DNA from: Saccharomyces paradoxus
Taxonomy: Eukaryota > Ascomycota > Saccharomycetes > Saccharomycetales > Saccharomycetaceae
Length of the DNA: 64,000 nt
NCBI RefSeq assembly: GCF_002079055.1
Contig: NC_047493.1
Span: 434,001-498,000, forward strand
Reading direction: 5' to 3'
Below the pieces are notes generated by a model. It had not been told where the DNA came from. It made no database searches and saw only the letters and a list, made by a program, of their open reading frames with translations. The position numbers were made by a program, and so were the translations under genes. Within the stretch, counting starts at the first letter, position 1, and each line of letters opens with the position of its first letter. Positions 19,628 to 28,883 of this stretch are shown here, piece after piece.

Positions 19628-21784
19628 ATGGGATCCGACCGGTCGTGTGTTTTGTCTGTGTTTCAGACCATCCTCAAGCTCGTCATCTTCGTGGCGATCT
19701 TTGGGGCTGCCATCTCATCACGTTTGTTTGCAGTCATCAAATTTGAGTCTATTATCCACGAATTCGACCCCTGGTTTAATTATAGGGCTACCAAATACCT
19801 TGTCAATAACTCATTTTACAAGTTTTTAAACTGGTTTGACGACCGTACCTGGTACCCCCTCGGAAGGGTTACTGGGGGTACTTTATATCCTGGGCTGATG
19901 ACCACTAGTGCGTTTATCTGGCACGCTCTACGCAATTGGTTAGGCTTGCCCATTGACATCCGGAACGTTTGTGTCCTGTTTGCGCCGCTGTTTTCCGGGG
20001 TCACTGCCTGGGCCACCTATGAGTTTACCAAGGAGATTAAAGATGCCAGCGCTGGGCTTTTGGCTGCAGGTTTCATAGCGATTGTCCCCGGTTATATATC
20101 TAGATCTGTGGCTGGGTCCTATGATAACGAAGCCATTGCCATTACGTTGTTAATGGTCACGTTCATGTTCTGGATTAAGGCCCAAAAGACAGGTTCTATC
20201 ATGCACGCGACGTGTGCAGCTCTGTTCTACTTTTACATGGTGTCAGCCTGGGGTGGTTACGTGTTCATCACCAACTTGATCCCACTCCATGTCTTTTTGC
20301 TGATTTTGATGGGCAGATATTCATCCAAACTGTATTCTGCCTATACCACTTGGTATGCCATTGGAACTGTTGCGTCCATGCAGATTCCATTTGTCGGTTT
20401 CCTACCTATTAGGTCTAATGACCATATGGCGGCATTGGGTGTTTTCGGCTTGATCCAGATTGTTGCCTTCGGTGACTTCATTAAGGGTCAAGTCAGCACA
20501 GCTAAGTTTAAAGTCATCATGATGGTTTCTCTGTTTTTGATTTTGGTCCTTGGTGTGGTTGGACTTTCCGCCTTGACCTATATGGGTTTGATTGCCCCTT
20601 GGACTGGTAGATTCTATTCGTTATGGGATACCAACTACGCAAAAATTCACATTCCCATCATCGCCTCTGTTTCCGAACATCAACCGGTTTCGTGGCCCGC
20701 TTTCTTCTTTGATACCCACTTTTTGATTTGGCTGTTCCCCGCAGGCGTATTCTTGCTGTTCCTCGACTTGAAAGACGAGCACGTGTTTGTCATCGCTTAC
20801 TCCGTTCTATGTTCGTACTTTGCCGGTGTTATGGTTAGATTGATGCTGACTTTGACTCCAGTCATCTGTGTGTCCGCTGCCGTCGCATTGTCCAAGATAT
20901 TTGATGTCTACTTGGATTTCAAGACAAGCGACCGCAAATACGCCATCAAACCTACTGCACTATTGGCCAAATTGATTGTTTCCGGATCATTCATCTTTTA
21001 TTTGTATCTTTTCGTCTTCCATTCCACTTGGGTAACAAGGACTGCATACTCTTCTCCTTCTGTTGTTTTGCCATCACAAACCCCAGACGGTAAATTGGCG
21101 TTGATCGACGATTTCAGGGAAGCATACTATTGGTTAAGAATGAACTCTGATGAAGACAGTAAGGTTGCAGCATGGTGGGACTACGGTTACCAAATTGGTG
21201 GTATGGCCGACAGAACTACTTTAGTCGACAACAACACATGGAACAATACTCATATTGCCATCGTTGGTAAGGCCATGGCCTCCCCTGAAGAGAAATCTTA
21301 CGAAATTTTAAAGGAACATGACGTCGATTACGTCTTGGTCATCTTTGGTGGTCTAATTGGGTTTGGCGGTGATGACATTAACAAATTCTTGTGGATGATC
21401 AGAATTAGCGAAGGGATTTGGCCTGAAGAGATAAAAGAGCGCGATTTCTATACCCCAGAGGGAGAATATAGAGTGGATGCAAGGGCCTCCGAGACCATGA
21501 GAAACTCGCTACTTTACAAGATGTCCTACAAAGATTTCCCACAATTATTCAATGGTGGTCAAGCTACTGACAGAGTACGTCAACAAGTTATTACTCCACT
21601 AGATGTCCCACCATTAGACTACTTCGACGAAGTGTTCACATCTGAAAACTGGATGGTTAGAATATACCAATTGAAGAAGGATGATGCCCAAGGTAGAACT
21701 TTGAAGGACGTTGGTAACTTAGCCAGATCCTCCACTAAAACAAGAAGGTCCATAAAGAAGCCTGAATTAGGCTTGAGAGTGTAA
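19628..21784 (+). CDS. STT3: Stt3, catalytic subunit of oligosaccharyltransferase
   Basis: The 718-residue ER membrane protein transfers the lipid-linked glycan to asparagine in N-X-S/T sequons. I start at ATG 19628 (MGSDRSCVLSVF) because this gives the S. cerevisiae length; an in-frame ATG also exists at 19520. About 11-13 membrane segments fill residues 20-460. The acidic loop EFDPWFNYR and the DNE motif SYDNEA bind metal and substrate. The C-terminal luminal domain carries WWDYG at about 516-520, which recognises the sequon, and later DDINKFLWMIRI. It is nearly identical to S. cerevisiae, as expected for an essential catalytic protein. Confidence 0.96.
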   Translation: MGSDRSCVLSVFQTILKLVIFVAIFGAAISSRLFAVIKFESIIHEFDPWFNYRATKYLVNNSFYKFLNWFDDRTWYPLGRVTGGTLYPGLMTTSAFIWHALRNWLGLPIDIRNVCVLFAPLFSGVTAWATYEFTKEIKDASAGLLAAGFIAIVPGYISRSVAGSYDNEAIAITLLMVTFMFWIKAQKTGSIMHATCAALFYFYMVSAWGGYVFITNLIPLHVFLLILMGRYSSKLYSAYTTWYAIGTVASMQIPFVGFLPIRSNDHMAALGVFGLIQIVAFGDFIKGQVSTAKFKVIMMVSLFLILVLGVVGLSALTYMGLIAPWTGRFYSLWDTNYAKIHIPIIASVSEHQPVSWPAFFFDTHFLIWLFPAGVFLLFLDLKDEHVFVIAYSVLCSYFAGVMVRLMLTLTPVICVSAAVALSKIFDVYLDFKTSDRKYAIKPTALLAKLIVSGSFIFYLYLFVFHSTWVTRTAYSSPSVVLPSQTPDGKLALIDDFREAYYWLRMNSDEDSKVAAWWDYGYQIGGMADRTTLVDNNTWNNTHIAIVGKAMASPEEKSYEILKEHDVDYVLVIFGGLIGFGGDDINKFLWMIRISEGIWPEEIKERDFYTPEGEYRVDARASETMRNSLLYKMSYKDFPQLFNGGQATDRVRQQVITPLDVPPLDYFDEVFTSENWMVRIYQLKKDDAQGRTLKDVGNLARSSTKTRRSIKKPELGLRV

Positions 21785-21907
21785 ATTGGGCACCCATTAA
21801 AGAAAAGGAATAAAATAAAATATACATATATAAAAAGATAAACAAAATAAATAGAAGTTTTGGTTTCCTTTCTTATTATTATCATCGCTCGTGACGGATC
21901 GTCTTTG

Positions 21908-21931
21908 CCCTTTTTGGTAAAACGTAAACAA
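21908..21931 (+). promoter_or_regulatory. Mcm1-forkhead composite site of ALK1
   Basis: A Mcm1-type box CCCTTTTTGG (21908-21917) is followed six bases later by GTAAACAA (21924-21931), the Fkh2 core. This Mcm1-SFF layout drives CLB2-cluster genes in G2/M. It ends 156 bp before the ALK1 ATG, and ALK1 is G2/M-expressed in S. cerevisiae. A second forkhead-like core lies near 21964-21971. Confidence 0.75.
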
Positions 21932-22087
21932 AATAACAATAGAAAAAATAACAACTTTATCAATGTTTATTTTTATTTATTAAGTATTTGATGCGGAAAG
22001 CAATTTTTCCAAACTGTATGTCGTTTCAACATTGCAATTCAATCACTCTCAACACATAACCCTTCAATTGCAACAAGTAGAGACCCC

Positions 22088-24295
22088 ATGGATTTTGAAA
22101 CGTCGTTTGAGGAATTCGTCGAAGATAAACGATTCATTGCCCTAGAGGTATCTGATAATGATGATGATTATGACACTGATCTGACTGCTGATACCGCCGA
22201 CGAGCTGGAGAACTCTGCCATTTTAAAGTTGAGAGACTCCAAAGCATCCTTGAACGTTACCACCGGTAATAATACATCAAGGAAGACGACTGCCACTTCT
22301 AAAAAACGATGGTCTCTATTGTCCAACCACTCCGCCGTTTCATCATCCAAATCTAAGAAAAGATGGTCTGTGCTTTCTTCGAGCTTTACCAGTGAATCCC
22401 ACAAGGACAGAGAATCGAGAAACGCTTTGCAACAAAAAAGAAAGTCCTTGCAAAGTTATTCAAGCTTGGATACAGTCGCATCTAATAGCTCTATCTCTGC
22501 TTCTTCTTCTTTGAAAAGATCGTCCACGGGTCTTTCTCTCAGGCAACTATTTACTAAGATAGGCATAAACGATGAGATATCACAACCTGGGATTGGAATT
22601 CCACAAGGTAAGGAAAATCTACCTCCAGCTCTGGGGAAGAAAACTTCATCTATTGCTCCCACCAGCTCAGAAAACAGACTTAGGACGCCATTGAAACCGC
22701 TTGTTAATCATTCAAAAAGGTCTACTCTACAACTACAACAGCAACAACCATTGTATAATGCATCGTTGTCCTCAAGAAGATCGTCAATTTCTTCCACTGT
22801 TTCTTCTGCCAGCTCCTCTAAATGGAGGTTCTGGAAGAGAGATAAGGGCCAGACACCCGCAATGTTGCAAGCAGATCACCATTCTTTAAAATCCTTTCCG
22901 GCGGTAAACCGTCGTGATTCCATGACGCCTGTTGAGCCACGGAATAAGGCCAAACACAAGACTTCCTTTTCAGACTTCCATAAAGCTATTTTCAGCTCAA
23001 ATACATATTCCGAAAGTAGTGACACAGTATCATCCATGGAGACGACTTTAAAAAATAAAGCATCTTCTTCAAGTCTATCCTTGAACGTATTGAAGAAAAG
23101 GAGCTCGCAATCAAGTTTGAAGCACAAGAGCTCACATGCATCCTTACAAAAATTCAAAAGGAACAAGGGGAAGTCTTCCATGATGCCACCATCCACAGCA
23201 ACTAATAGTAGCAATGATGATTCCTGCAGTTATAGTTCCAAGAATTCTGCCTTGAGTCATCGAATCTCGTTACCTGTGCCAGACCAAGTTTCCCGCGATA
23301 AAATACAAAATAAATTAAGGAATTCAACCTCGTTGCTCTCATTAACTTCCAAATCATCTTTACCAATGAACAAAAATGACCACGATGAGACACTTCTAAG
23401 ACAAATTTTACAAAATTGTGATATAAAAAGAATTTTAAACCCTGCAAAAGGAGATATATTGCCTTTAATCAATGATGTAAATCATCTGTCATCGATACAG
23501 CTAACATCGCATGTCTGGCAAATTGGTGAAGTAATTTGTAAAAAAGTCTCTCTCGGCCCTATTGATGACATTACATGGGATAGAAAGTCTTTATCTTTAC
23601 AGGAATTGGAGAAACTCAAAATTATGAAACAAAAATTTAATGGCACACCGCAATTATTGAAAAGTTTTGTTGTTAAAGAGGCAAATGGTGCGTTGTATTT
23701 GTACTTACTGTTTAAAGATCACGGTACCCCAATTTCCTTAATCTCACTGAAAAATTGGAAGCAGATCTTAAAGATTTTTTGGTCTTGTGTTGGTATAATC
23801 CATGGGTTGGAAACAAATTTGAAGTTTGAACATCGCAATCTTACTTTGGATAATATTCTAATAGATGGTAATGGGAATATAACAATTATTGACTTCAAAT
23901 GCAGTAGATTGCAAACGCCTCAAGACGATGTTATATTCCTACGATTGGATCACCCACTCTTTTTCCTGAATGGAAAAGATAAGAGTAAAATTAATGAATA
24001 CCAATATCAATTTGAGTTTGAAATCTATCAGAGTATGCGTGTCTCGTTGAACATGGACGCGTCAGCCTTTGAGCCCATGACGAACTTGTATTGGTTATAC
24101 TATTTGTCACGGGTCTTACTAAAGTTGGGTGACAGAAAGCTTGGTAAGAATGATATAAACAGGGATAAAATGGCTAGGGTGATAAGTCATTTGGAAACGA
24201 ACTTGGCAGTTCATAAAAGAGGGGGGCAATTATTCAAGAGATTGGAGACCGCGGACATTAAGAATACTGGAGATTTACTAAAACTTTATAAATAA
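22088..24295 (+). CDS. ALK1: Alk1, haspin-family protein kinase
   Basis: The 735-residue protein (S. cerevisiae 760) is a haspin-like kinase linked to mitosis and DNA damage response. The first 400 residues are Ser/Lys-rich with many phosphorylation-like sites. A KEN box is at 175-177 (QGKENLPP), a signal for APC-Cdh1 or APC-Cdc20. The kinase domain spans about 460-735. FEHRNLTLDNILI is the catalytic loop, with Asn-rich haspin features and no standard HRD. IDFKCSR stands at the usual DFG place. Haspins lack normal DFG/APE motifs, so this is expected. The 25-residue difference probably lies in the Ser-rich region. Confidence 0.93.
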   Translation: MDFETSFEEFVEDKRFIALEVSDNDDDYDTDLTADTADELENSAILKLRDSKASLNVTTGNNTSRKTTATSKKRWSLLSNHSAVSSSKSKKRWSVLSSSFTSESHKDRESRNALQQKRKSLQSYSSLDTVASNSSISASSSLKRSSTGLSLRQLFTKIGINDEISQPGIGIPQGKENLPPALGKKTSSIAPTSSENRLRTPLKPLVNHSKRSTLQLQQQQPLYNASLSSRRSSISSTVSSASSSKWRFWKRDKGQTPAMLQADHHSLKSFPAVNRRDSMTPVEPRNKAKHKTSFSDFHKAIFSSNTYSESSDTVSSMETTLKNKASSSSLSLNVLKKRSSQSSLKHKSSHASLQKFKRNKGKSSMMPPSTATNSSNDDSCSYSSKNSALSHRISLPVPDQVSRDKIQNKLRNSTSLLSLTSKSSLPMNKNDHDETLLRQILQNCDIKRILNPAKGDILPLINDVNHLSSIQLTSHVWQIGEVICKKVSLGPIDDITWDRKSLSLQELEKLKIMKQKFNGTPQLLKSFVVKEANGALYLYLLFKDHGTPISLISLKNWKQILKIFWSCVGIIHGLETNLKFEHRNLTLDNILIDGNGNITIIDFKCSRLQTPQDDVIFLRLDHPLFFLNGKDKSKINEYQYQFEFEIYQSMRVSLNMDASAFEPMTNLYWLYYLSRVLLKLGDRKLGKNDINRDKMARVISHLETNLAVHKRGGQLFKRLETADIKNTGDLLKLYK

Positions 24296-24390
24296 AAAAC
24301 GGGAATGTTGACAAAATTATATTTCATTTTCTTTCTATTGTATACTCTAATACATAAATATAATATATATACATACATAATGTAACAACA

Positions 24391-25098
24391 CTAATCTAGA
24401 ATAACGGTATCGTCGACAGAATCTACGCTTTTCTCTTCTTGAGTCTCCGTAGATGCAGGTGGTTCCATGTTGGGGGTCAGAAACAATTGGTTAACGATAA
24501 ATTCTATTCCATTTAAAACGTTCATCAATGCCCAAACCCAGATCCCCAAAGAGACGCTTTGAAGAGCGACACCATCAAACTTAGAGACACCAAATTTGCC
24601 CTCCATAATATGCCATTTCTGAGAAATGGTTCTTAGGGGATGCAATATAACATATAACCAGCCTTGAGACCAAACGCCACTAACAAACGTAGGAAACAAA
24701 GTGCTAGTCGAAGAACTCAACTGGTAAATGGGCGTCTTGCCGTATACGATCTTGAACACGAAAAATGGCACCGTCAACGTCAATAATTTGAGTTTGTGAA
24801 GATGGGCTTGAAAGGCTTTATTTTCTGATTGTATTCCATCCTTCAAGTTATTTATTTCTTTATCTAATGAGTCCAATTTTCTATTGTTCTTGGTCCACTT
24901 GGCATAATTATCCTGGGCAGAAATAGAGTTGTTGAATTCTTTTAATTCGTGACGCTCTTTGATCTTGGCCAGGTATTTTTTGGATAATTCATTGCCTGGT
25001 GCAAATTTAGAGATCCATTTCTCGTGGTATTTGTTTGTATATTGCAGAAACTTCGTAACCACGATAAAGAATACCGCCACCGCTGCTGCCCAATGCAT
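24391..25098 (-). CDS. GET1: Get1, ER receptor subunit for tail-anchored proteins
   Basis: The 235-residue ER membrane protein forms, with Get2, the receptor and insertase for tail-anchored proteins delivered by Get3. Membrane segments are at about 3-18 ([15 protein letters not shown]), 105-125 and 170-195. Between the first two lies the cytosolic coiled coil ([33 protein letters not shown]) that opens the Get3 dimer. Length matches S. cerevisiae. It is convergent with ALK1. Confidence 0.94.
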   Translation of the reverse strand: MHWAAAVAVFFIVVTKFLQYTNKYHEKWISKFAPGNELSKKYLAKIKERHELKEFNNSISAQDNYAKWTKNNRKLDSLDKEINNLKDGIQSENKAFQAHLHKLKLLTLTVPFFVFKIVYGKTPIYQLSSSTSTLFPTFVSGVWSQGWLYVILHPLRTISQKWHIMEGKFGVSKFDGVALQSVSLGIWVWALMNVLNGIEFIVNQLFLTPNMEPPASTETQEEKSVDSVDDTVILD

Positions 25099-25382
25099 TT
25101 CTTTTATTTCAATCTACTACACCTAGTCCAAGGATTGCAAACTGTCCTGTTTCCTTTTATCTGGTCTTTTGCTCCGAGGTGTTGTTGTATCTTCCTCTAC
25201 TCTGTGATCTTTTTTCACTGTTGGGAAGGAAAGAAAAAGTGAAAACATCAACTGGTAAAGTGTCTAATGGCAAAAACAAGCGGTAATTAATACGTGGAAA
25301 ACACGGTAGTGACGTTAATCCGAGTCTGTAAATTAGTGGATTGGTATTTAGAAGCGGCCATTAGCTAAAGAGAGAGAAAACT

Positions 25383-26219
25383 ATGTCGCAAGAGTTTGTA
25401 GAAGATTATTCACGTACAGGATCCTCAGACGACGAGGATAGTGGAGCATATGACGAGTGGATCCCATCGTTCTGTTCCAGATTTGGCCACGAATACTTCT
25501 GCCAAGTTCCCACAGAGTTTATCGAGGATGATTTCAATATGACCTCATTATCTCAAGAGGTACCTCACTACCGAAAAGCCCTGGATTTGATATTAGATTT
25601 GGAGGCCATGAGTGATGAAGAAGAGGATGAAGACGACGTGGTGGAAGAAGACGAAGTGGACCAAGAGATGCAAAGTAACGACGGCCACGATGAAGGCAAA
25701 AGGAGAAATAAGTCGCCAGTGGTGAATAAGAGCATTATCGAGCACGCAGCAGAACAGTTATACGGATTGATCCACGCAAGGTTCATTCTAACCAAGCCAG
25801 GCCTGCAGGCAATGGCTGAAAAATTTGACCACAAGGAATTCGGAACGTGTCCCCGCTACTACTGTAATGGCATGCAATTGCTGCCTTGTGGTCTGAGCGA
25901 TACAGTCGGGAAACACACCGTAAGGTTGTACTGTCCCAGTTGTCAGGACTTGTATCTTCCTCAATCCTCTAGATTCCTGTGTCTAGAAGGTGCGTTTTGG
26001 GGGACAAGCTTCCCTGGTGTGTTTTTGAAACATTTCAAAGAATTGGAAGAGTATGTGGAAAGGAAAAGTAAAGAATCATATGAGTTGAAAGTTTTTGGAT
26101 TCAGGATAAATGATGAGGCAGTATCTGGCCCTAGAATGAAGTGGTTGAGGCAATACCCATCCACGGAGGAGGACTGGGAAGAATTTGCCAAATGCGAGTT
26201 CGAGACACCGGCGGTTTAA
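25383..26219 (+). CDS. CKB1: Ckb1, casein kinase 2 regulatory subunit beta
   Basis: The 278-residue subunit dimerises and holds two catalytic alpha subunits of CK2. The fold shows WIPSFCSRFGHEYFCQVP near residue 20-40 and FNMTSL. A long acidic insert follows (SDEEEDEDDVVEEDEVDQE, about 77-95). The zinc-binding cysteines are CPRYYC and YCPSC, with PKSS-like DLYLPQSSR after them. The C-terminal tail runs to DWEEFAKCEFETPAV. Length matches S. cerevisiae. It is convergent with JAC1 at 110 bp. Confidence 0.95.
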   Translation: MSQEFVEDYSRTGSSDDEDSGAYDEWIPSFCSRFGHEYFCQVPTEFIEDDFNMTSLSQEVPHYRKALDLILDLEAMSDEEEDEDDVVEEDEVDQEMQSNDGHDEGKRRNKSPVVNKSIIEHAAEQLYGLIHARFILTKPGLQAMAEKFDHKEFGTCPRYYCNGMQLLPCGLSDTVGKHTVRLYCPSCQDLYLPQSSRFLCLEGAFWGTSFPGVFLKHFKELEEYVERKSKESYELKVFGFRINDEAVSGPRMKWLRQYPSTEEDWEEFAKCEFETPAV

Positions 26220-26329
26220 CCCTCGATTTATTTTCCTCTTTCCCCTACCATATACATATGTACTCTACGTATTTACATTGTTCTGTTTTTATATCACCAC
26301 TATTAGTAATATTACCACTTTGAAGTATT

Positions 26330-26884
26330 TTAATGATTCAATTCCAACGGTTTTCCCGGAGCCCAGTCTTTGAATGCCTTGGCCAAGTTGTACCAATACT
26401 TCAACTCCACGGTTGATTTCAGCGCAGCGGCGTAATCCTTGTCATTGTAGCATTGTTCCAACTGGGCTTCAATATCCTGAATCCTTTGTTTGTTTTCTTT
26501 TTCTAATTGCTTCACACCAGCTTCATCATCCATCTGAGACAATTCATCATGGATGTCTAGAACTTTCAATAAGAGCTGTGGATCACTGGTAGTGACCTCA
26601 TGTGAAGTCTGTTCTTGCGTCAAATCGATATTGCGCAAGAGCTTTAGCATATATTGCGACCTTCTGAGGGGATCTTTGAGCGTATGGTAAGCTTGGTTAA
26701 GCGTTGACGACTGTTCACTACCTTGTTGAGCCATATCTGGGTGGTGCTGCGCTTGTAATTGCCTATACTCCTTCCTTAATTTGGATTGATCTATGGTCCA
26801 AACCGGTAGTTTTTTAGGGAAAGTCTTTGGGAACAGCTCGTAGAATGTAGAAGTGAACCTTCGTTGAACCAAGTACTTCAACAT
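26330..26884 (-). CDS. JAC1: Jac1, mitochondrial J-protein for Fe-S cluster transfer
   Basis: The 184-residue mitochondrial matrix co-chaperone (HscB type) works with Hsp70 Ssq1 to pass Fe-S clusters from the scaffold Isu1. The N-terminus (MLKYLVQRRFTSTFYEL) is basic and amphipathic, a likely targeting signal. The J domain has HPD at residues 48-50 and stimulates Ssq1 ATPase. The C-terminal helical bundle (about 100-180) binds Isu1. Length matches S. cerevisiae. It is divergent from ATE1 over 187 bp. Confidence 0.95.
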   Translation of the reverse strand: MLKYLVQRRFTSTFYELFPKTFPKKLPVWTIDQSKLRKEYRQLQAQHHPDMAQQGSEQSSTLNQAYHTLKDPLRRSQYMLKLLRNIDLTQEQTSHEVTTSDPQLLLKVLDIHDELSQMDDEAGVKQLEKENKQRIQDIEAQLEQCYNDKDYAAALKSTVELKYWYNLAKAFKDWAPGKPLELNH

Positions 26885-27071
26885 TGTGACTTATGCGGCT
26901 TATTGGAATCTCCTTACGATTATCTGCTTCAGCTTTTCATTTCCCATCATTTATTTGGTTTCCTTTTTTTTGTATTTTTTTTTCACTATTGTTAAAAATG
27001 CTGTGAGTCTTCATTACTATTGCTATGCAAGACAAAAGAGTCTTAGAATACAACCGAGTAGAAGCACAATT

Positions 27072-28583
27072 ATGCCTGGTAGATTTGTTATTTGGGCACC
27101 CTCAATGCATAATGAGCCTGCATCCAAGTGTGGGTATTGTCACGGCAATAAGGGGGGAAACAGGGACCAGTTGTTCGCATTGGATTCATGGGCCCATCGT
27201 TATATGAACAAAATGGACGTTATAGAAATTGAAAACTGCACAATTGGCTCTTTTGTGGAACATATGGATGTGGAGACGTATGACCGCCTATGTAATATGG
27301 GATTCAGACGGTCCGGTAAGTTTCTTTATAAAGTGGATCCATTGAGAAATTGTTGTAGACTATACACTATAAGAACCGCCCCTCAAGAATTAAATATGAC
27401 AAAGGAATTGAAAAAATGCGTCAATCGCTTTGCCACTAGAATAACAGGTGATGACTATCGCCCAGCTGCTATTCCAAGCAGTGATTTTGTTGGCAAGATC
27501 GTTAATGCAGAGATGAATTCTAAAAAATTCCATACCAGATTTGAGCCCGCACTTTATAGTGACGAAAAGTATCAGTTATTTGTCAAATATCAGGAAAATG
27601 TACATCAGGACTACAATAATTCGGCCAAATCCTTCAAGCGGTTCCTATGTGACACGCCCTTTGGCCCTGAAGCGGTGCTGGGGACACAAGAATCGTGGGA
27701 ACAGTTGAACAATTGGCAGCGTATGAGGCCCGGTGAGAAACTGAAGCATGTGGGGCCTGTCCACGAATGTTACTACTATGAGGGTAAATTGATTGCCATC
27801 ACAGTGTCAGATATCTTGCCCAGCGGTATATCTTCGGTGTATTTTATTTGGGATCCAGATTACAGTAAATGGTCCTTAGGGAAGCTTAGTGCTTTGCGTG
27901 ATCTTGCCATCATTCAAAAGACAAATCTACAATACTATTATCTGGGGTACTATATCCAGGACTGCCCCAAAATGAATTATAAAGCAAACTACGGGGCAGA
28001 AGTATTGGATGTGTGTCACAGTAAATATATCCCATTGAAAACCATTCAGGGTATGATTTCCAGAGGTAAACTCTTTGTCCTGGGTGAAGAAGAGGCAAAG
28101 GTTTCCAAGGAGCTCTACATGGTTGACACTGATACCGGAAGAGGAGGAATATTTTCAACTAATGCCGTTGTCAAGTACAAGAACATTGCTGAGGAAATAT
28201 ACGGTGTGGAAGGCCGTGCATTCAAATCTGCAAATGAGTCTGCATTGGAATTGAAAGAGCTCTACGGTATACCGTATAAAGAAGAAGACCTGGATACCAT
28301 CTACCATTTGAAAGAGCAGAAGGTCCATTCTCCAAGTGGTATTCCTAATGTGGTGCCCGGATTGCTCCCGTTGTGGGAGTTGCTGGACATTATGCAATCC
28401 GGCAAGATTACTGACCTGGAGGGAAGATTATTCTTATTTGAAATCGAAATGGACGGAATCCGACCATTAGTGAACTTTTATAATGAACCTCCGAATGTCA
28501 AGAAACGTATTTGTGACGTGATTAGGTTATATGGCTTCGAAACTTGCATGAAAGCCGTCATTCTATATAGTGAGCAGATGTGA
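27072..28583 (+). CDS. ATE1: Ate1, arginyl-tRNA-protein transferase
   Basis: The 503-residue enzyme adds arginine to N-terminal Asp or Glu and so marks proteins for the Arg/N-degron pathway. I start at ATG 27072 (MPGRFVIWAPSM), which gives the S. cerevisiae length. The open frame continues 62 codons upstream but contains no earlier ATG. N-terminal cysteines in CGYCHGNKGG belong to the family's regulatory metal or Fe-S site. The catalytic core carries FLCDTPFG, YYEGKLIAITVSDILPSG, YFIWDPDY and YLGYYIQDCPKMNYKA. About 50 residues differ from S. cerevisiae as I recall it. A short overlapping upstream frame is reported under findings. Confidence 0.94.
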   Translation: MPGRFVIWAPSMHNEPASKCGYCHGNKGGNRDQLFALDSWAHRYMNKMDVIEIENCTIGSFVEHMDVETYDRLCNMGFRRSGKFLYKVDPLRNCCRLYTIRTAPQELNMTKELKKCVNRFATRITGDDYRPAAIPSSDFVGKIVNAEMNSKKFHTRFEPALYSDEKYQLFVKYQENVHQDYNNSAKSFKRFLCDTPFGPEAVLGTQESWEQLNNWQRMRPGEKLKHVGPVHECYYYEGKLIAITVSDILPSGISSVYFIWDPDYSKWSLGKLSALRDLAIIQKTNLQYYYLGYYIQDCPKMNYKANYGAEVLDVCHSKYIPLKTIQGMISRGKLFVLGEEEAKVSKELYMVDTDTGRGGIFSTNAVVKYKNIAEEIYGVEGRAFKSANESALELKELYGIPYKEEDLDTIYHLKEQKVHSPSGIPNVVPGLLPLWELLDIMQSGKITDLEGRLFLFEIEMDGIRPLVNFYNEPPNVKKRICDVIRLYGFETCMKAVILYSEQM

Positions 28584-28733
28584 GCCTTGCTCACACTATT
28601 CTATTAACGGTCCTAGTGTATAACTTTTTTAGAATTTAGAAATACTAATCATTCGGGCTAAGATAAGTTTAATAATTGATGGAATAGTTCTAGAAGTGAT
28701 TGACCTGTCTGATATCCTGATATTTTTTGCTTC

Positions 28734-28752
28734 CTCATCGCGTGAAAAATTT
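28734..28752. promoter_or_regulatory. PAC core plus RRPE-like site before KAP122
   Basis: CTCATCGC (28734-28741) is the PAC core GCGATGAG on the minus strand. TGAAAAATTT (28743-28752) follows at once and matches most of the RRPE. The pair lies about 130-150 bp upstream of the KAP122 ATG and has the ribosome-biogenesis layout. Confidence 0.6.
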
Positions 28753-28883
28753 GAGAAAAAGCTCGAAACTATTTGCTGGACTATACTATATTACATACAG
28801 TTTTAAAGACTTTCTGAATGTATAGATATTGCCAAACACAGATTCGAATAGCATAGTAACCAGTCTCTTATTCTTAGTTTCTG

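Noticed and set aside
21919-21929. Origin consensus match (10 of 11) behind STT3
   Set aside because: Single near matches are frequent in AT-rich DNA, and the bases are better explained by the forkhead site.
26886-27071. 62-codon hydrophobic extension of ATE1
   Set aside because: No ATG lies in frame before 27072 and the S. cerevisiae length fits the inner start.
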